From Planctomycetales bacterium (GTDB lineage Bacteria > Planctomycetota > Planctomycetia > Planctomycetales > Planctomycetaceae), in NCBI GenBank assembly GCA_026400835.1, contig JAPLOA010000080.1, positions 62,001 to 126,000 on the forward strand: a stretch of 64,000 nt of DNA. The letters run 5' to 3'. The notes beneath the pieces were generated by a model that was not told where the DNA came from, did no database searches, and was given only the letters and a program-made list of their open reading frames with translations. Made by a program: the position numbers and the translations under genes. Positions 26,743 to 36,312 of this stretch are shown one piece after another. Within the stretch, counting starts at the first letter, position 1. Each line of letters begins with the position of its first letter.

Positions 26743-27909
26743 ATGAAACCGTTCGCCATGAAGTCGGGTGGTCGAGTGCAATTGCACTGGTGGGTTGTCG
26801 CAGGTGTCGCGGCGGCGTTCTTTGTATGGAGCTTCGACCTCATTCCGCGAGTTCACACGGCCTCCAGCGGATCGCTGGCCACATCGGACACAGAGAGTGG
26901 CACTGCTCCATCACAGGACGAAGCCTTCGACGATGACTGGTCTCCTCAAGTTAAGGGCACCGGCGTTTCGGAGCCAGCAGAATCAGAACTGGAACTGCAG
27001 GACCCTTTCCGCCAAACCAGTAGCTCATCAGTACGACCAGCACATCACGAGCTGACGGAACCTGAAGAGGTCGCTGCAGAAACAAGACTCGCGGACAGCG
27101 TGCAGTCGAACAAACAGACTCAACGTGATCCCAATGTCACGGGTGCTGCCTATGAAGGCGATGAACCATCGTCTCCGAGCCTCTCCTCGGCAGACCAGAC
27201 GCCCAAAGTTTTGCCTGCTGACGTTGCAAGTAAGTTGAGGACAATCGATGACTGCCTGAAAGATGATCTCATTCTCGATGCACATGCGGAACTCTCAGAG
27301 ATCTACTGGAAGCACCCCGAACTCCGCAGCACCATTGATGATCGCATTCGTGAGACAGCCACATTGATCTTCACCAGTAATGAGCGTCAGTTTGGAACGC
27401 CTCATCTCGTGGAATATGGAGAGACTCTGCAGGCGATTGCCAAACAGTACGATGTCCCATGGCAGTATCTGGCACTCCTGAATCGAGTGACACCGGAGAA
27501 ACTGCAGGCTGGGCAGGAACTGAAAGTCATCCGCGGCCCGTTCGGTGCCGTTGTCGATCTCAGTGCCTTCACATTAACTGTCCATGCGCATGGCTGGTAT
27601 GTGAATAAGTACCGCATCGGCACAGGTCGAGATCACAAGACGCCTCTGGGTGAGTTCGTCGTTGAGGACAAACTGGAGAACCCGACCTGGTACAATCCCG
27701 ATGGAGGAATTGTGGAACCCGATGATCCGGAGAACCCGCTTGGAGAATACTGGCTGGGACTCGGAGACCACATCGGCATTCACGGCACAAATGACCCATC
27801 AACGATCGGTCGCGCCGCATCAAGGGGCTGCATTCATCTCGGCGATTCGGAGATTGAAGAAGTTTTCAGCCTGCTGAGTACAGGGTCGAAAGTTCTCATC
27901 CGCAAATAG
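26743..27909 (+). CDS. LysM plus L,D-transpeptidase (YkuD) protein, membrane-anchored
   Basis: A 388-residue envelope protein. One membrane segment near residues 18-36 is followed by an acidic, disordered linker to about 155, a helical region, a LysM domain at about 222-268 (LVEYGETLQAIAKQYDVPWQYLALLN) and a YkuD domain to the end with H347 (IGIHGTNDP) and catalytic C363 (SRGCIHL). LysM binds peptidoglycan and YkuD makes L,D cross-links or attaches proteins to the wall, which fits a planctomycete with peptidoglycan. ATG 26743 has GAGGA about ten bases upstream; ATG 26719 is an alternative. It converges on the AAA gene with an eight-base gap. Confidence 0.93.
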   Translation: MKPFAMKSGGRVQLHWWVVAGVAAAFFVWSFDLIPRVHTASSGSLATSDTESGTAPSQDEAFDDDWSPQVKGTGVSEPAESELELQDPFRQTSSSSVRPAHHELTEPEEVAAETRLADSVQSNKQTQRDPNVTGAAYEGDEPSSPSLSSADQTPKVLPADVASKLRTIDDCLKDDLILDAHAELSEIYWKHPELRSTIDDRIRETATLIFTSNERQFGTPHLVEYGETLQAIAKQYDVPWQYLALLNRVTPEKLQAGQELKVIRGPFGAVVDLSAFTLTVHAHGWYVNKYRIGTGRDHKTPLGEFVVEDKLENPTWYNPDGGIVEPDDPENPLGEYWLGLGDHIGIHGTNDPSTIGRAASRGCIHLGDSEIEEVFSLLSTGSKVLIRK

Positions 27910-27917
27910 CTCAGTGA

Positions 27918-29309
27918 TCACTCCATCACGGAGAAGTAGTTCAGGACAGCCGCGTCAAATGCTTCCGGACTGAGCCGAAGAGGAACGGAATGATACTGGC
28001 AGTAGTTGCGAACCTGCAGCAACAAGTCACGCGGCTGACATAGTCGAAACGGCCGCCCAATGCTCTTGTAATGAGTATCAACCAGGTAGCTGATGGTTGC
28101 CGGATCGTGTGCAAAGTTCATCTTCTCACACATGATGCGAAACAGATCTCGAAACTCGGTTTCCGATGGATCCGGAACTTCAATCTTGTACGGAATTCGT
28201 CGCAGGAACGCCCCGTCAACCAGATCTTTCGGCTCAAGGTTTGTTGAGAACACGATCAACTGGTCGAATGGAATCTGAATCTTCTTGCCATTCGGCATGT
28301 TCAGAAAGTCATAGCGTTTTTCGAGTGGCACGATCCAGCGATTCAACAACATATCGACCGGCATTTTCTGACGGCCAAAGTCGTCAATCACCAGTGTGCC
28401 GCAGTTGCTTTTTACTTGCAGAGGGGATTCGCAGATTCTTGATGTTGGGTTGAGCGATATCTCCAATTCGTTCATCGTCAATTCGCCGCCAGCAATGACG
28501 GTTGGGCGTTTGACCTGAACCCAGCGTCGATCAATATCCTGCGAATCCATCAGCCCTGAATTGGCATTTGGATCTTCGACGGCCTCGTGTACTGCCGGGT
28601 CAAAGATTCGCATGATCTCGCCCTCGATGGCAATCGCGCGAGGAATCCAGACTGTGGTCCCGAAGGCTTCGGTGACTCGCTCTGCAATACTCGTCTTGCC
28701 GTTACCCGGCTCGCCGAACAAAAACATCCCGCGACCGGAATTGATCGCAGGCCCGAGACGATTCATCATCGCTTCATTGATGATAAGCCCTTTGAACGCG
28801 CGACGAAGATCATCTTTCGTCACGACTTGTCCGGCAATCGATTGAGCAGAAACCGACGCCACATAATCTTCCAGCGTGACCGGTGCGGCTCCGAAGTAAG
28901 TGCATTCTTCAACATAGCGGCGAGCACGCTCGCGGCCGGACTCTGTGATCACATACTCAGAATCGCCCGTTGATGTTGTTCCAGACAGATCAATGTGCTT
29001 GTCCTGCCGCAATTGCCTGAGCATCGGCTCGATGACTTTGTACGGCAGCTTGACCTGGTTCGCGATTTTTCGACTGGTCTCAATCCCTACTTGAAAAAGG
29101 AAACGCATGATGATCTTTTCGACCATCACAGGCGGAATCCCGGCCTCGCGCATCGTCCGTGGCTGACGCGGAACGAATCCACCGGACGACGACTTGCTTG
29201 CCTCGCGACGCTCCGCCGGCGGCTCGCCGAGCAGTATATTGACGCGGTTAAAGAGTTCGTCGAGGCCATCTGTGGCAGAGTCTTTTCGGGCGGACTGCAG
29301 ATTAGACAC
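27918..29309 (-). CDS. AAA-type ATPase, MoxR/ClpX-like core, unknown partner
   Basis: A 463-residue protein. I start it at GTG 29309 because AAGGAG stands eight bases upstream; the frame is open from TTG 29342. Residues about 70-150 form a winged-helix-like region ([24 protein letters not shown]), then an AAA core: Walker A GEPGNGKT near residue 200, Walker B LVIDDFG near 308, sensor [11 protein letters not shown] and the arginine-finger region [12 protein letters not shown]. It looks like a complete ATPase that remodels a protein or complex; no substrate is adjacent. This arrangement of a helix-turn-helix before the ATPase is one I associate with planctomycetes, from memory only. Confidence 0.85.
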   Translation of the reverse strand: MSNLQSARKDSATDGLDELFNRVNILLGEPPAERREASKSSSGGFVPRQPRTMREAGIPPVMVEKIIMRFLFQVGIETSRKIANQVKLPYKVIEPMLRQLRQDKHIDLSGTTSTGDSEYVITESGRERARRYVEECTYFGAAPVTLEDYVASVSAQSIAGQVVTKDDLRRAFKGLIINEAMMNRLGPAINSGRGMFLFGEPGNGKTSIAERVTEAFGTTVWIPRAIAIEGEIMRIFDPAVHEAVEDPNANSGLMDSQDIDRRWVQVKRPTVIAGGELTMNELEISLNPTSRICESPLQVKSNCGTLVIDDFGRQKMPVDMLLNRWIVPLEKRYDFLNMPNGKKIQIPFDQLIVFSTNLEPKDLVDGAFLRRIPYKIEVPDPSETEFRDLFRIMCEKMNFAHDPATISYLVDTHYKSIGRPFRLCQPRDLLLQVRNYCQYHSVPLRLSPEAFDAAVLNYFSVME

Positions 29310-29608
29310 GCGACAGGCTCCTTCAATAGTGAGCAGATCCAATGGGTAGTATTCTGGATGTAGGTCACCGTTGATGAATCGTCAAACCTTGTTGCAAGTC
29401 ATCCACATTTGAACAGAATGCGGGGATGCGAGCGGTTCGGTTGTGAGACTTCTGAGTCACCCGGTCAGGAATTCGATACGATCTGATTCTTCCGGACTAC
29501 CGGAATACCTGACATCTTCCCACCCGATAGCCACTCGTCAGTTCGAAGAACACTGACTCTTTTCACAACTCATAGTCATCAACACTGCACCTTATCGAGG
29601 ACGCCAGA

Positions 29609-30451
29609 ATGAAATTTGCAATCTGCCACGAGCTTTATGAAAACGTCGACTGGGCCACACAATGCCGGCTCATGGCTGAGGCCGGATACAAGGGGATCGA
29701 AGTTGCGCCGTTCACGATCTCTCTCGATCTGCCCTCCGTCCCGATGTCAGTTTATGAAGGCATGCGAGAGGAGGCTGCAAGACATGGATTGGAAGTCATC
29801 GGCCTCCACTGGATGCTGGCCAAAACCACAGGTCTCTATCTGACCAGCCCTGACAGTGAAGTCCGCAAAAAGACGGCGGAATACCTGCGATTGCTGGCCA
29901 GAGTTTGTCGGGCACTGGGAGGTACCGTGATGGTCTTCGGGTCACCGTTTCAGCGAAACCTTTTGCCCGGGGTTACAGCACAACAAGCGGCAGATTTTGC
30001 CGTTGAGGTCTTCGAATCCGTGACTGACACCTTCGCAGAACAGCAGGTCGTGCTTTGCCTGGAACCACTCACCAGGAAAGAGACCGACTTCATCAACACA
30101 TGTGATGACGCCATGGAGATCATTCAACGGGTTGATGATCCGACTGTAATGTTGCACCAGGATGTCAAAGCGATGTTGGGAGCAGAGACTGAATCGATCC
30201 CGTCATTGATCCATCGTCACAAAAATTTTTGTAAACATTTTCATGTCAACGACACCAATCTTCTCGGTCCGGGCATGGGTGAAACGGACTATCATCCGAT
30301 CCTGAAGGCCCTTCTTGAGTCACGTTATGAGGGCTGGGTTTCGGTTGAAGTGTTCGACTACAAACCCGGCGCGCAGCACATCGCAGTGCAAAGTATCGAG
30401 TACATGAAACGCGTTCTGAATGACCTGCAGCAAGATGGAATTTCTGGCTGA
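29609..30451 (+). CDS. Sugar phosphate isomerase/epimerase-like TIM-barrel protein
   Basis: A 280-residue xylose-isomerase-like TIM barrel. Metal-binding acids occur in the expected places: LCLEPLTRKETDFINT (Glu), HQDVKAML (Asp), KHFHVNDTNLLGPGMGETDY (His and Asp) and VSVEVFDY (Glu). Members isomerise or epimerise sugars, hydroxypyruvate or inositol derivatives; the exact substrate is not clear. Planctomycetes carry many copies. GAGGA lies eight bases before ATG 29609. A hairpin follows the gene. Confidence 0.87.
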   Translation: MKFAICHELYENVDWATQCRLMAEAGYKGIEVAPFTISLDLPSVPMSVYEGMREEAARHGLEVIGLHWMLAKTTGLYLTSPDSEVRKKTAEYLRLLARVCRALGGTVMVFGSPFQRNLLPGVTAQQAADFAVEVFESVTDTFAEQQVVLCLEPLTRKETDFINTCDDAMEIIQRVDDPTVMLHQDVKAMLGAETESIPSLIHRHKNFCKHFHVNDTNLLGPGMGETDYHPILKALLESRYEGWVSVEVFDYKPGAQHIAVQSIEYMKRVLNDLQQDGISG

Positions 30452-31037
30452 TCGACAAGTCTCACATCGCCTCAACACGTTACAAAAACACGATAAAAAA
30501 CAGGTTTTTTGTAACAACAGCAGCGACGAAGTGGTTCATGACTCAACCGTTACTCAACGACCGGAGCAACTTGTTTTCATGTCCTGTCATGCCGACTCAT
30601 CAGCGATGCAGGAGTCAGATTCATGAGGTCACACGGTAACCTTCAATGATCGAAAATGGTGCTCGTTATAGAGCCCATCATGATGCTCATCATCACTCTG
30701 CGCGAGCCTCGCAAAGTGTGATGATGAGTGCTCAAAAAAATGTTCTCACGAGCACGGGAAACCCGCGCATCAGTCTTGCGTTATTCAAACGATCACCTAC
30801 GATTCCGATCACCAACAGCAGATTCGGTTGTTTGTTAATCGGATGCACGTAGCGAAGGAATCGCCTTACAGCGGACTTCAAGACGGTCATCAGCAAAGAA
30901 GGGAATCTGCATCATCTTTGTCATGGGGACATAGATGATCTGATGTTTTGGTCTGTGGTTGTTCCTGCTTGTTTTTAAGCCCGGTAAGCTTCGGCAGGAC
31001 GGCCGCTCAAGTTCAATTTTTTTTGGAGGAACGTACA
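30452..31037. other. Gene-free region with two hairpins before the Lys/Ala peptide gene
   Basis: 586 bases without a convincing gene. Besides the hairpin at 30479, CTCATCATCAC (30686-30696) and GTGATGATGAG (30718-30728) form a perfect 11-bp stem with a 21-base loop that can close further (TGCG/CGCA). A further GTGCTC/GAGCAC pair lies just beyond. No promoter was clear. Confidence 0.5.
30479..30515 (+). terminator. Hairpin after the isomerase gene, possible terminator
   Basis: GTTACAAAAA (30479-30488) and TTTTTGTAAC (30506-30515) form a ten-base, AT-rich stem with a 17-base loop. No T-run follows the stem, so termination strength is uncertain. Confidence 0.45.
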
Positions 31038-31133
31038 GTGGCAAAGAAAGCTGCAAAGAAGGCCGCAAAGAAGGCTGCAACCGCTAAACCAGCTGCTAAG
31101 AAGGCTGCAAAGAAGGCTGCAAAGAAGAAGTAG
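31038..31133 (+). CDS. Minimal histone H1-tail-like Lys/Ala peptide, 31 residues
   Basis: A 31-residue peptide made of Lys and Ala with one Thr and one Pro, in AAKK repeats (starting VAKKAAKKAAKK, ending AAKKAAKKK), net charge about +14. This is the sequence of the DNA-binding tail of bacterial H1-like proteins (Hc1, AlgP, HU extensions) but with no globular part. The start GTG 31038 has GGAGGA seven bases upstream, and a perfect GNRA-type terminator follows 30 bases after the stop, so it is a complete single-gene unit. It could bind DNA or RNA by charge. The frame continues upstream without protein character. It is an unusually small member. Confidence 0.72.
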   Translation: MAKKAAKKAAKKAATAKPAAKKAAKKAAKKK

Positions 31134-31797
31134 TCTTTATGACTCCTTCTGAGATCTTGCGACGGCTGGTAGTGCAAACTACCAGCCGTTTTTTGTTGCG
31201 CTGTTCAGCAATCACGGGCCGTCAATCCATCCGCTTCGCATGACATGGTTGTGCAATCCACTTCCCGATGTCTGCGCTGGCCTGAGCCATCATTGCCTTG
31301 AGCCATCATTGCCTTCCGCACGAGGATGCATGACGAGTGATGCCGCAACAAACTCGATGCCTTCTGAGATCACACACAGATAAACTTGCTCAGCGCGTTC
31401 GAAGCGACTCTTACCACAAGACTCAGTCTTCGATCCGCCTTCATCTGAAGATTGCTGATCTCACAAACGGACTCAGCGTGTATCGCGCAACATACTCACC
31501 AACTCTCTGTTTGCTTGATGAGTTCCTGAGTGACCGTCAACAGGATCAGCATGGGTTACTGCATGGTGTTTCACTGAAGACCTGATTTCTGTGCATCTCA
31601 ACATCACGTTTCGCCTCGCGAGAGTGTTCCGCGAACGCTCGACAGAACGCCACGGAGGTGGCGTGGGTGAAAGCGAAAGAGGAATCCGGGGAAGTCATGC
31701 CCTGTTTGACTTTGGTTTCTGCAAACAATGTTTAGCATGCGTTTTTCCCGCCTTGTTTGCTGAATGACATTCATCCCGCCCCCATGAGTTTTCGTCA
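31134..31797. other. Gene-free region with a 16-bp tandem repeat
   Basis: Apart from the terminator, this holds a perfect tandem repeat (TGAGCCATCATTGCCT at 31283-31298 and 31299-31314) and a small palindrome ACGCCAC/GTGGCGT near 31647. Nothing looks coding. Confidence 0.4.
31163..31194 (+). terminator. Intrinsic terminator of the Lys/Ala peptide gene
   Basis: A perfect 11-bp stem, CGGCTGGTAGT (31163-31173) with ACTACCAGCCG (31178-31188), on a GCAA tetraloop, followed by six T residues. A textbook terminator. Confidence 0.93.
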
Positions 31798-32094
31798 ATG
31801 ACTCGAAAAATCGATCCGCTCGTGTATTCCTCAATTCGCGAAGCCATTCTGGTGACCGGCATCTGGCTGGCCGCTGCGATATGGTCAATCTCCGTCTGCT
31901 ACACCATGGGATATCACCGCGCGACAGATGACCTGAAACTAGTCCTGGGCTTTCCGGACTGGGTCTTCTGGGGAATCGTTATCCCATGGTCGACATGCAC
32001 TGTCGTGTCCATCGTCTTTGGTCTGATCTTCGTCCGCGACGGAGATCTTGGCAAAGATATTGAAGACGCCGATGATCTTGGACTGGGAGGCTGA
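31798..32094 (+). CDS. Small membrane subunit of a sodium symporter (DUF997/YhdT-like)
   Basis: A 98-residue protein with two membrane helices (residues about 16-35 and 52-74), separated by a YTMGYHR and FPDWVFWGIVIPW motif, and an acidic C-terminal tail (GDLGKDIEDADD). Two-helix proteins of this type precede pantothenate-type SSS transporters and are thought to be an accessory subunit. Its stop is five bases before the symporter start. There is no obvious ribosome site at ATG 31798. Confidence 0.75.
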   Translation: MTRKIDPLVYSSIREAILVTGIWLAAAIWSISVCYTMGYHRATDDLKLVLGFPDWVFWGIVIPWSTCTVVSIVFGLIFVRDGDLGKDIEDADDLGLGG

Positions 32095-32099
32095 TCTCG

Positions 32100-33770
32100 A
32101 TGAATGCTCTGACTCAATTTGTAACCGCATCAAACATACTCGCTGCCGATGCCGCTGCTCCGCCAAGTGCAGGCTGGGGCGCGATGACGATGCTGATCCT
32201 CTTCATTGCGGGCTCAATGTGCATCGGCGTCTTCGCAAATATGACCACACAGAAGGGTGGCTTCATGAAAGGCTTCTTCCTCGGTAACCGAGGACTGGGA
32301 GCCTGGGCTTTGGCACTCACCGCAACCATTCAGAGCGGCGGAACCTTTATGGGATTTCCGTCACTCGTCTATTCCCACGGCTGGATTGTCGCGTTGTGGA
32401 TTGGCAGTTACATGGTGGTGCCAATTACCGGGTTTGGCATTCTCGGAAAGCGATTGGCTCAACTCAGCCGACGAACGGGAGCGATCACTGTCCCTGATCT
32501 GTTTCGAACCCGCTTCAACAGCCCAGCCCTCGGTTTCACTTGTACTCTCTTCATCCTGCTCTATCTGTCATTCATGATGTTCGCGCAGTTTAAAGCCGGG
32601 GCGATCGTGATTCAGCTTGCATGGCCGAACGGCGGAGAGCTGTCGTTGTCAGAAGACGCGGTCTCTGTTTCGGAAACTCGCTATCACATCGGCCTGATAG
32701 TTTTTGCTGTCACGGTGGTGGGCTATACGCTGATGGGGGGATTCCTCGCAGCGGTCTGGACAGATCTGTTTCAAAGCCTGCTCATGTTTGTCGGAGTTGT
32801 CATTCTGCTGGTCGCATCCCTGAACGCTGCAGGAGGACTGGAGAATGCAACAAGGGTATCGGTGGCAAACACCGGGCCGGGGTTTGCCACAGGGCCAGGG
32901 TTCATTGCCGATGGATCGAGTCATGAGTTTCTGCCTTTATCTCTCGCTATCTCCTTCTTCGTCGTCTGGATCTGGGGAGGTGTCGGAGCGCCGGCCGGAC
33001 TTGTCCGTCTGATGGCCAGCCAGAATACGAGCGTGATTCGTCGTTCGATCTATCTGCTCAGCATTTACAACATGGGTATTTATCTGCCGCTGATTGTCAT
33101 CTGCGTTTGCGGACGCGCGTTGATCCCTTCACTGGATGGCAAGACGGACCAGATCATTCCCCGGATGGCGATTATGACCACAAGCCATTGGCCGGGAGGA
33201 TCATTTGTCGCTGGATTGATTCTTGCCGCTCCCTTTGGCGCCGTTATGGCAACAGTCAGTTCTTATCTTGTGGTCCTGTCCTCAGGTGTTGTACGAGATA
33301 TCTATCAGCGATTCATTGCACCGAACGCAGATCGCAATCAACTGCGTCGTGCCGCGTGGGGAACCATGATTGTTGCGGGGCTCATTTCGGTTGCCGTCAG
33401 TTGGTATCCAGTCACCTATCTTCAGGCATTCATCGTCTTCAGTACATCCGGAGCCGCAGCCACTTTTCTGGTCCCGGCCCTGATGGCCTGTTATTGGCGT
33501 CGTGCGACAACAGCCGGAATTTTTGCGAGCATGATCAGCGGGGCGATGACTGTTCTCGTGCTTTACCTGATTGGGATTCTGAATTTACTTCCTCACCAGG
33601 CGATCGGCGCGGCAACCGGCTTTCGGCCCTGGTATCTTTGGGGCTTCGACCCGCTGATCTGGGGCATATTGGTTTCCGGAACATCCGGAATCCTGATAAG
33701 TCTCATGACAATGCCGATGGATGAAGAACTTCTCTCAAGAATGTTTGATGAGCAACCCGAAGCTCCATGA
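32100..33770 (+). CDS. Sodium:solute symporter (SSS family)
   Basis: A 556-residue transporter with about 13 helices. Family marks include FFLGNRGLGAWALALTATIQSGGTFMGFPSLVY near the start, the long unwound helix, and VVLSSGVVRDIYQRFIAP. It imports a solute, perhaps pantothenate-like or another carboxylate, with sodium; the substrate cannot be fixed from sequence. GGGAGG lies nine bases before ATG 32100, within the upstream gene's end, so the two are cotranscribed. Confidence 0.93.
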   Translation: MNALTQFVTASNILAADAAAPPSAGWGAMTMLILFIAGSMCIGVFANMTTQKGGFMKGFFLGNRGLGAWALALTATIQSGGTFMGFPSLVYSHGWIVALWIGSYMVVPITGFGILGKRLAQLSRRTGAITVPDLFRTRFNSPALGFTCTLFILLYLSFMMFAQFKAGAIVIQLAWPNGGELSLSEDAVSVSETRYHIGLIVFAVTVVGYTLMGGFLAAVWTDLFQSLLMFVGVVILLVASLNAAGGLENATRVSVANTGPGFATGPGFIADGSSHEFLPLSLAISFFVVWIWGGVGAPAGLVRLMASQNTSVIRRSIYLLSIYNMGIYLPLIVICVCGRALIPSLDGKTDQIIPRMAIMTTSHWPGGSFVAGLILAAPFGAVMATVSSYLVVLSSGVVRDIYQRFIAPNADRNQLRRAAWGTMIVAGLISVAVSWYPVTYLQAFIVFSTSGAAATFLVPALMACYWRRATTAGIFASMISGAMTVLVLYLIGILNLLPHQAIGAATGFRPWYLWGFDPLIWGILVSGTSGILISLMTMPMDEELLSRMFDEQPEAP

Positions 33771-33938
33771 CCGCTGACCGAAGCTCTTCGTGCGAGACAA
33801 GTGTCGAGCTGCTGGTTTGACGTTCACGAACAGGCATCGCATCTCACGACTGGGTGCTGATTCATGGCATACCGCCAAGCCGCAGGAGACGGCACTCGTG
33901 GAGTTCATTCCCAGCGGCTCGGAGGTATGCAACAAATA

Positions 33939-34958
33939 TCACCCAACGCGAGAGCATCTCACTGCATCTGCGATGATTCGCTCTACAGCATCCGTAAATG
34001 AAAGGCCGGCCTGTTGCAGAGCGGCCGCGAAACCGGCGTCGGGAGACAGGCAGGGGTTAGCGTTGACTTCAAGAATCCAGGGCTGCCCGTCGTTGTCGAC
34101 TCTAAAATCAACACGAGCATAACCCTGCAGATCAAAGGCGCTCCAACAGCGACGTGCCAGGGCTTCAAGTTCATCTAACAGCGCACGGTCGGATAACGGA
34201 AACTCGAATCGACGCGGCGTATTAATGTACTCCATTGTCGACTCATCCCACTTGGCATCGTGCCCGACAATTCGAGGCTTCCCGGCGGCAAAATCAATGA
34301 ACTCAATCTCCGCTGGTGGCAAAACATCCGGACCATCTCTCCCGGCAAGAAGACTAAGATTGAATTCCCGCCCGTCAATAAACTGCTCCGCAAAATGTGG
34401 AGTGCCAAACTGTTCAGCACGAGCAGCAATCAAGGATCGCAGTTTCTCCGTTGAGTGACGACCACACTCGACAACGCTGTCATCTCCCAGACCCAACGAC
34501 GCGTGTTCGGCAATCGCTTTGACGATCGCTCTGTCAGGATTCCAACGTCGTTCATGAGCACCTCGCCAACAGTCGTCGCCACGCAGAGTGAGCCAGGCCG
34601 GTGTCGAGATCTCCTGATCCAGCAGGCGTTGCTTCGCCACAAGCTTGCTGGTCGTTGTCAACATTGCAAGACTTGAGGCGCCGGTGAAAGGAAGCCCCAG
34701 TGCTTCCAGAAAAACAGCAACAACCGGCATGAGGCGATCCGTACCGCCCAGAGATTCAGCCAGATTGAAAACAACATCGGGCTTAAACCGGATCAGAGCA
34801 TCCCGGACAGGACCAAGATTTAACGAACAACTAAGCCGAAGCGACTCATGACCAAGTTGACGCAAAGATTCCTCAACGGCAACGCACTGCTTCAGCACGT
34901 CAAGCTCACCACTTGAGTCAGTCGCTGCAACCTGATTGTAAAGAACGACGATGCGCAT
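33939..34958 (-). CDS. ATP-grasp ligase, D-alanine--D-alanine ligase-like
   Basis: A 339-residue ATP-grasp enzyme starting MRIVVLYNQ at 34958 (the frame is open from ATG 35033, which adds 25 residues without support). Marks include DVVFNLAESLGG, PFTGASSLAMLTTTSKLVAKQRLL, EQFIDGREFNLSLL and the metal-binding WILEVNANPCLSPDAGF. These match the D-Ala-D-Ala ligase superfamily: an ATP-dependent carboxylate-amine ligase. Without mur genes nearby, the true substrate (D-Ala or another amino acid) is open. It converges on the symporter gene. Confidence 0.85.
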   Translation of the reverse strand: MRIVVLYNQVAATDSSGELDVLKQCVAVEESLRQLGHESLRLSCSLNLGPVRDALIRFKPDVVFNLAESLGGTDRLMPVVAVFLEALGLPFTGASSLAMLTTTSKLVAKQRLLDQEISTPAWLTLRGDDCWRGAHERRWNPDRAIVKAIAEHASLGLGDDSVVECGRHSTEKLRSLIAARAEQFGTPHFAEQFIDGREFNLSLLAGRDGPDVLPPAEIEFIDFAAGKPRIVGHDAKWDESTMEYINTPRRFEFPLSDRALLDELEALARRCWSAFDLQGYARVDFRVDNDGQPWILEVNANPCLSPDAGFAAALQQAGLSFTDAVERIIADAVRCSRVG

Positions 34959-35327
34959 AGGGACAAACTTCTCTGATTTCCGCAGAACGATTGCGTCCTG
35001 ATTCAGATCAACGAAGAAACAGGATTCACTCATCCTGATTTATTGTCTCAAGAATGAAGCAGGACGATCATCGGGATTTATTCGGAGAGTTCAAATGACT
35101 TCGGTTTCGACTCGAATCCTGAATGCAGGCAATTCGTTAAAACACGGCCAATTTTGTACGCTGGGCCTGAAACCGGACCATAAGTCGTCAGGGAAGCCGG
35201 CTAAACCGTTCAAATCAGAGAGCCGATTCACCCCGTGTCGACAGTTTTAGGGCGGATTCGTTTCACGAAGCCCGGGAGTCGGACGTAAAATCGCAGGGAG
35301 ACGACATTGCGCCTGGAGTATGGACCG
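34959..35327. other. Divergent promoter region
   Basis: 369 bases between divergent genes: the ATP-grasp ligase to the left and the CC-motif protein to the right. No palindrome, riboswitch or clear promoter was recognised. It contains the 25-codon upstream extension of the ligase frame. Confidence 0.4.
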
Positions 35328-36284
35328 ATGACTGAACAAACACTTGATTGCCCTGCCTTGCACATCACCGAGACCACGGAAAACGTCTCTCTGGCTGAGA
35401 CGTCACATTCGACGAACTCTCCTCGCTCATCAGATGGTGATGAGTTGGGTTCAGCCTCGCCCGAGAAACCCTCCATTGGTGCTTGGGGAGAATCTTCGGA
35501 AGGTGAAGATTTTGACTACATCCCCATCTCTCCATGGGCTCCGATTGCATTGTCGTTGGGACTGCTTGGGCTGACGGGATTCATTGGCATCTTTGGATTG
35601 TACGTTGCCTTCTTCGGGATTTTTATCGGGATTGCCGCGATCACCAGAATCCGTGCCTCCGCCGGCTCTGTCAAAGGGACGGGGATGGCTGCGTTAGGAC
35701 TGGTGATGTCTCTTGCCAGTTTTACACTTGGTTCAGCAAAAATGGCTCATGCCTATACCACGGAAGTTCCTGAAGGCTTTGCTCGCGTAACTTTTCCCAA
35801 GGATATCTCTGATAAGCAGTTTGTTTTTGTCAACGGACATCGCAAACTACACCCGGATGTTGCAACTCTTGTGGGTCAAAAGGTTTACCTGAAGGGATTC
35901 ATGTGGGCGACTCAGGAAACTGAAGGACTTACTCGATTCATTCTCCTGAAAGATAACGGGGAATGTTGCATGGGAGGAAAGCCAAAATCTCATGACTTCA
36001 TTTTCGTGACACTGAAATCCTTTAATGATGGTGAACGTCCTCGGTTGTCTTATCGAGGTCCGGATCTTGAGGCCATCGAATTGTCTCCAGAGGCAAAAGA
36101 GAAACTTGGCGTTAACAACAAGTGGCAGCTTACAACGCCAGCGTATATTGGTATGGTAGCTGTAGCCGGAGTTCTGAAGGCCGATGTGAAGGCGGGCGAA
36201 GGCTCGCCATCGGAAGACTATGACTTTGCGCCCGTGTATTCCATGGAAGCGGAACTGGTAGAAGAAGCGTGGACACGATTTTAG
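35328..36284 (+). CDS. Membrane protein with CC-x3-KP domain (DUF3299-like), first of a tandem pair
   Basis: A 318-residue protein from ATG 35328 (GGAG ten bases upstream; TTG 35307 is an alternative). An acidic, Ser-rich N-terminus of about 70 residues precedes two or three membrane helices (about 76-118 and 130-150). The C-terminal part has VYLKGFMWATQETEGLTRFILLKDNGECCMGGKPK, closely matching the next gene and more distantly DUF3299, where the same place has a single Cys/His motif. The CC pair may bind metal. It is followed 28 bases later by its paralogue. Confidence 0.72.
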   Translation: MTEQTLDCPALHITETTENVSLAETSHSTNSPRSSDGDELGSASPEKPSIGAWGESSEGEDFDYIPISPWAPIALSLGLLGLTGFIGIFGLYVAFFGIFIGIAAITRIRASAGSVKGTGMAALGLVMSLASFTLGSAKMAHAYTTEVPEGFARVTFPKDISDKQFVFVNGHRKLHPDVATLVGQKVYLKGFMWATQETEGLTRFILLKDNGECCMGGKPKSHDFIFVTLKSFNDGERPRLSYRGPDLEAIELSPEAKEKLGVNNKWQLTTPAYIGMVAVAGVLKADVKAGEGSPSEDYDFAPVYSMEAELVEEAWTRF

Positions 36285-36312
36285 GCCACGCATTGACAGG
36301 ATGCAGATAGCC

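Noticed and set aside
31283-31314. 16-bp tandem repeat after the Lys/Ala peptide gene
   Set aside because: Two copies with no spacer, so not a CRISPR; recorded as minor.
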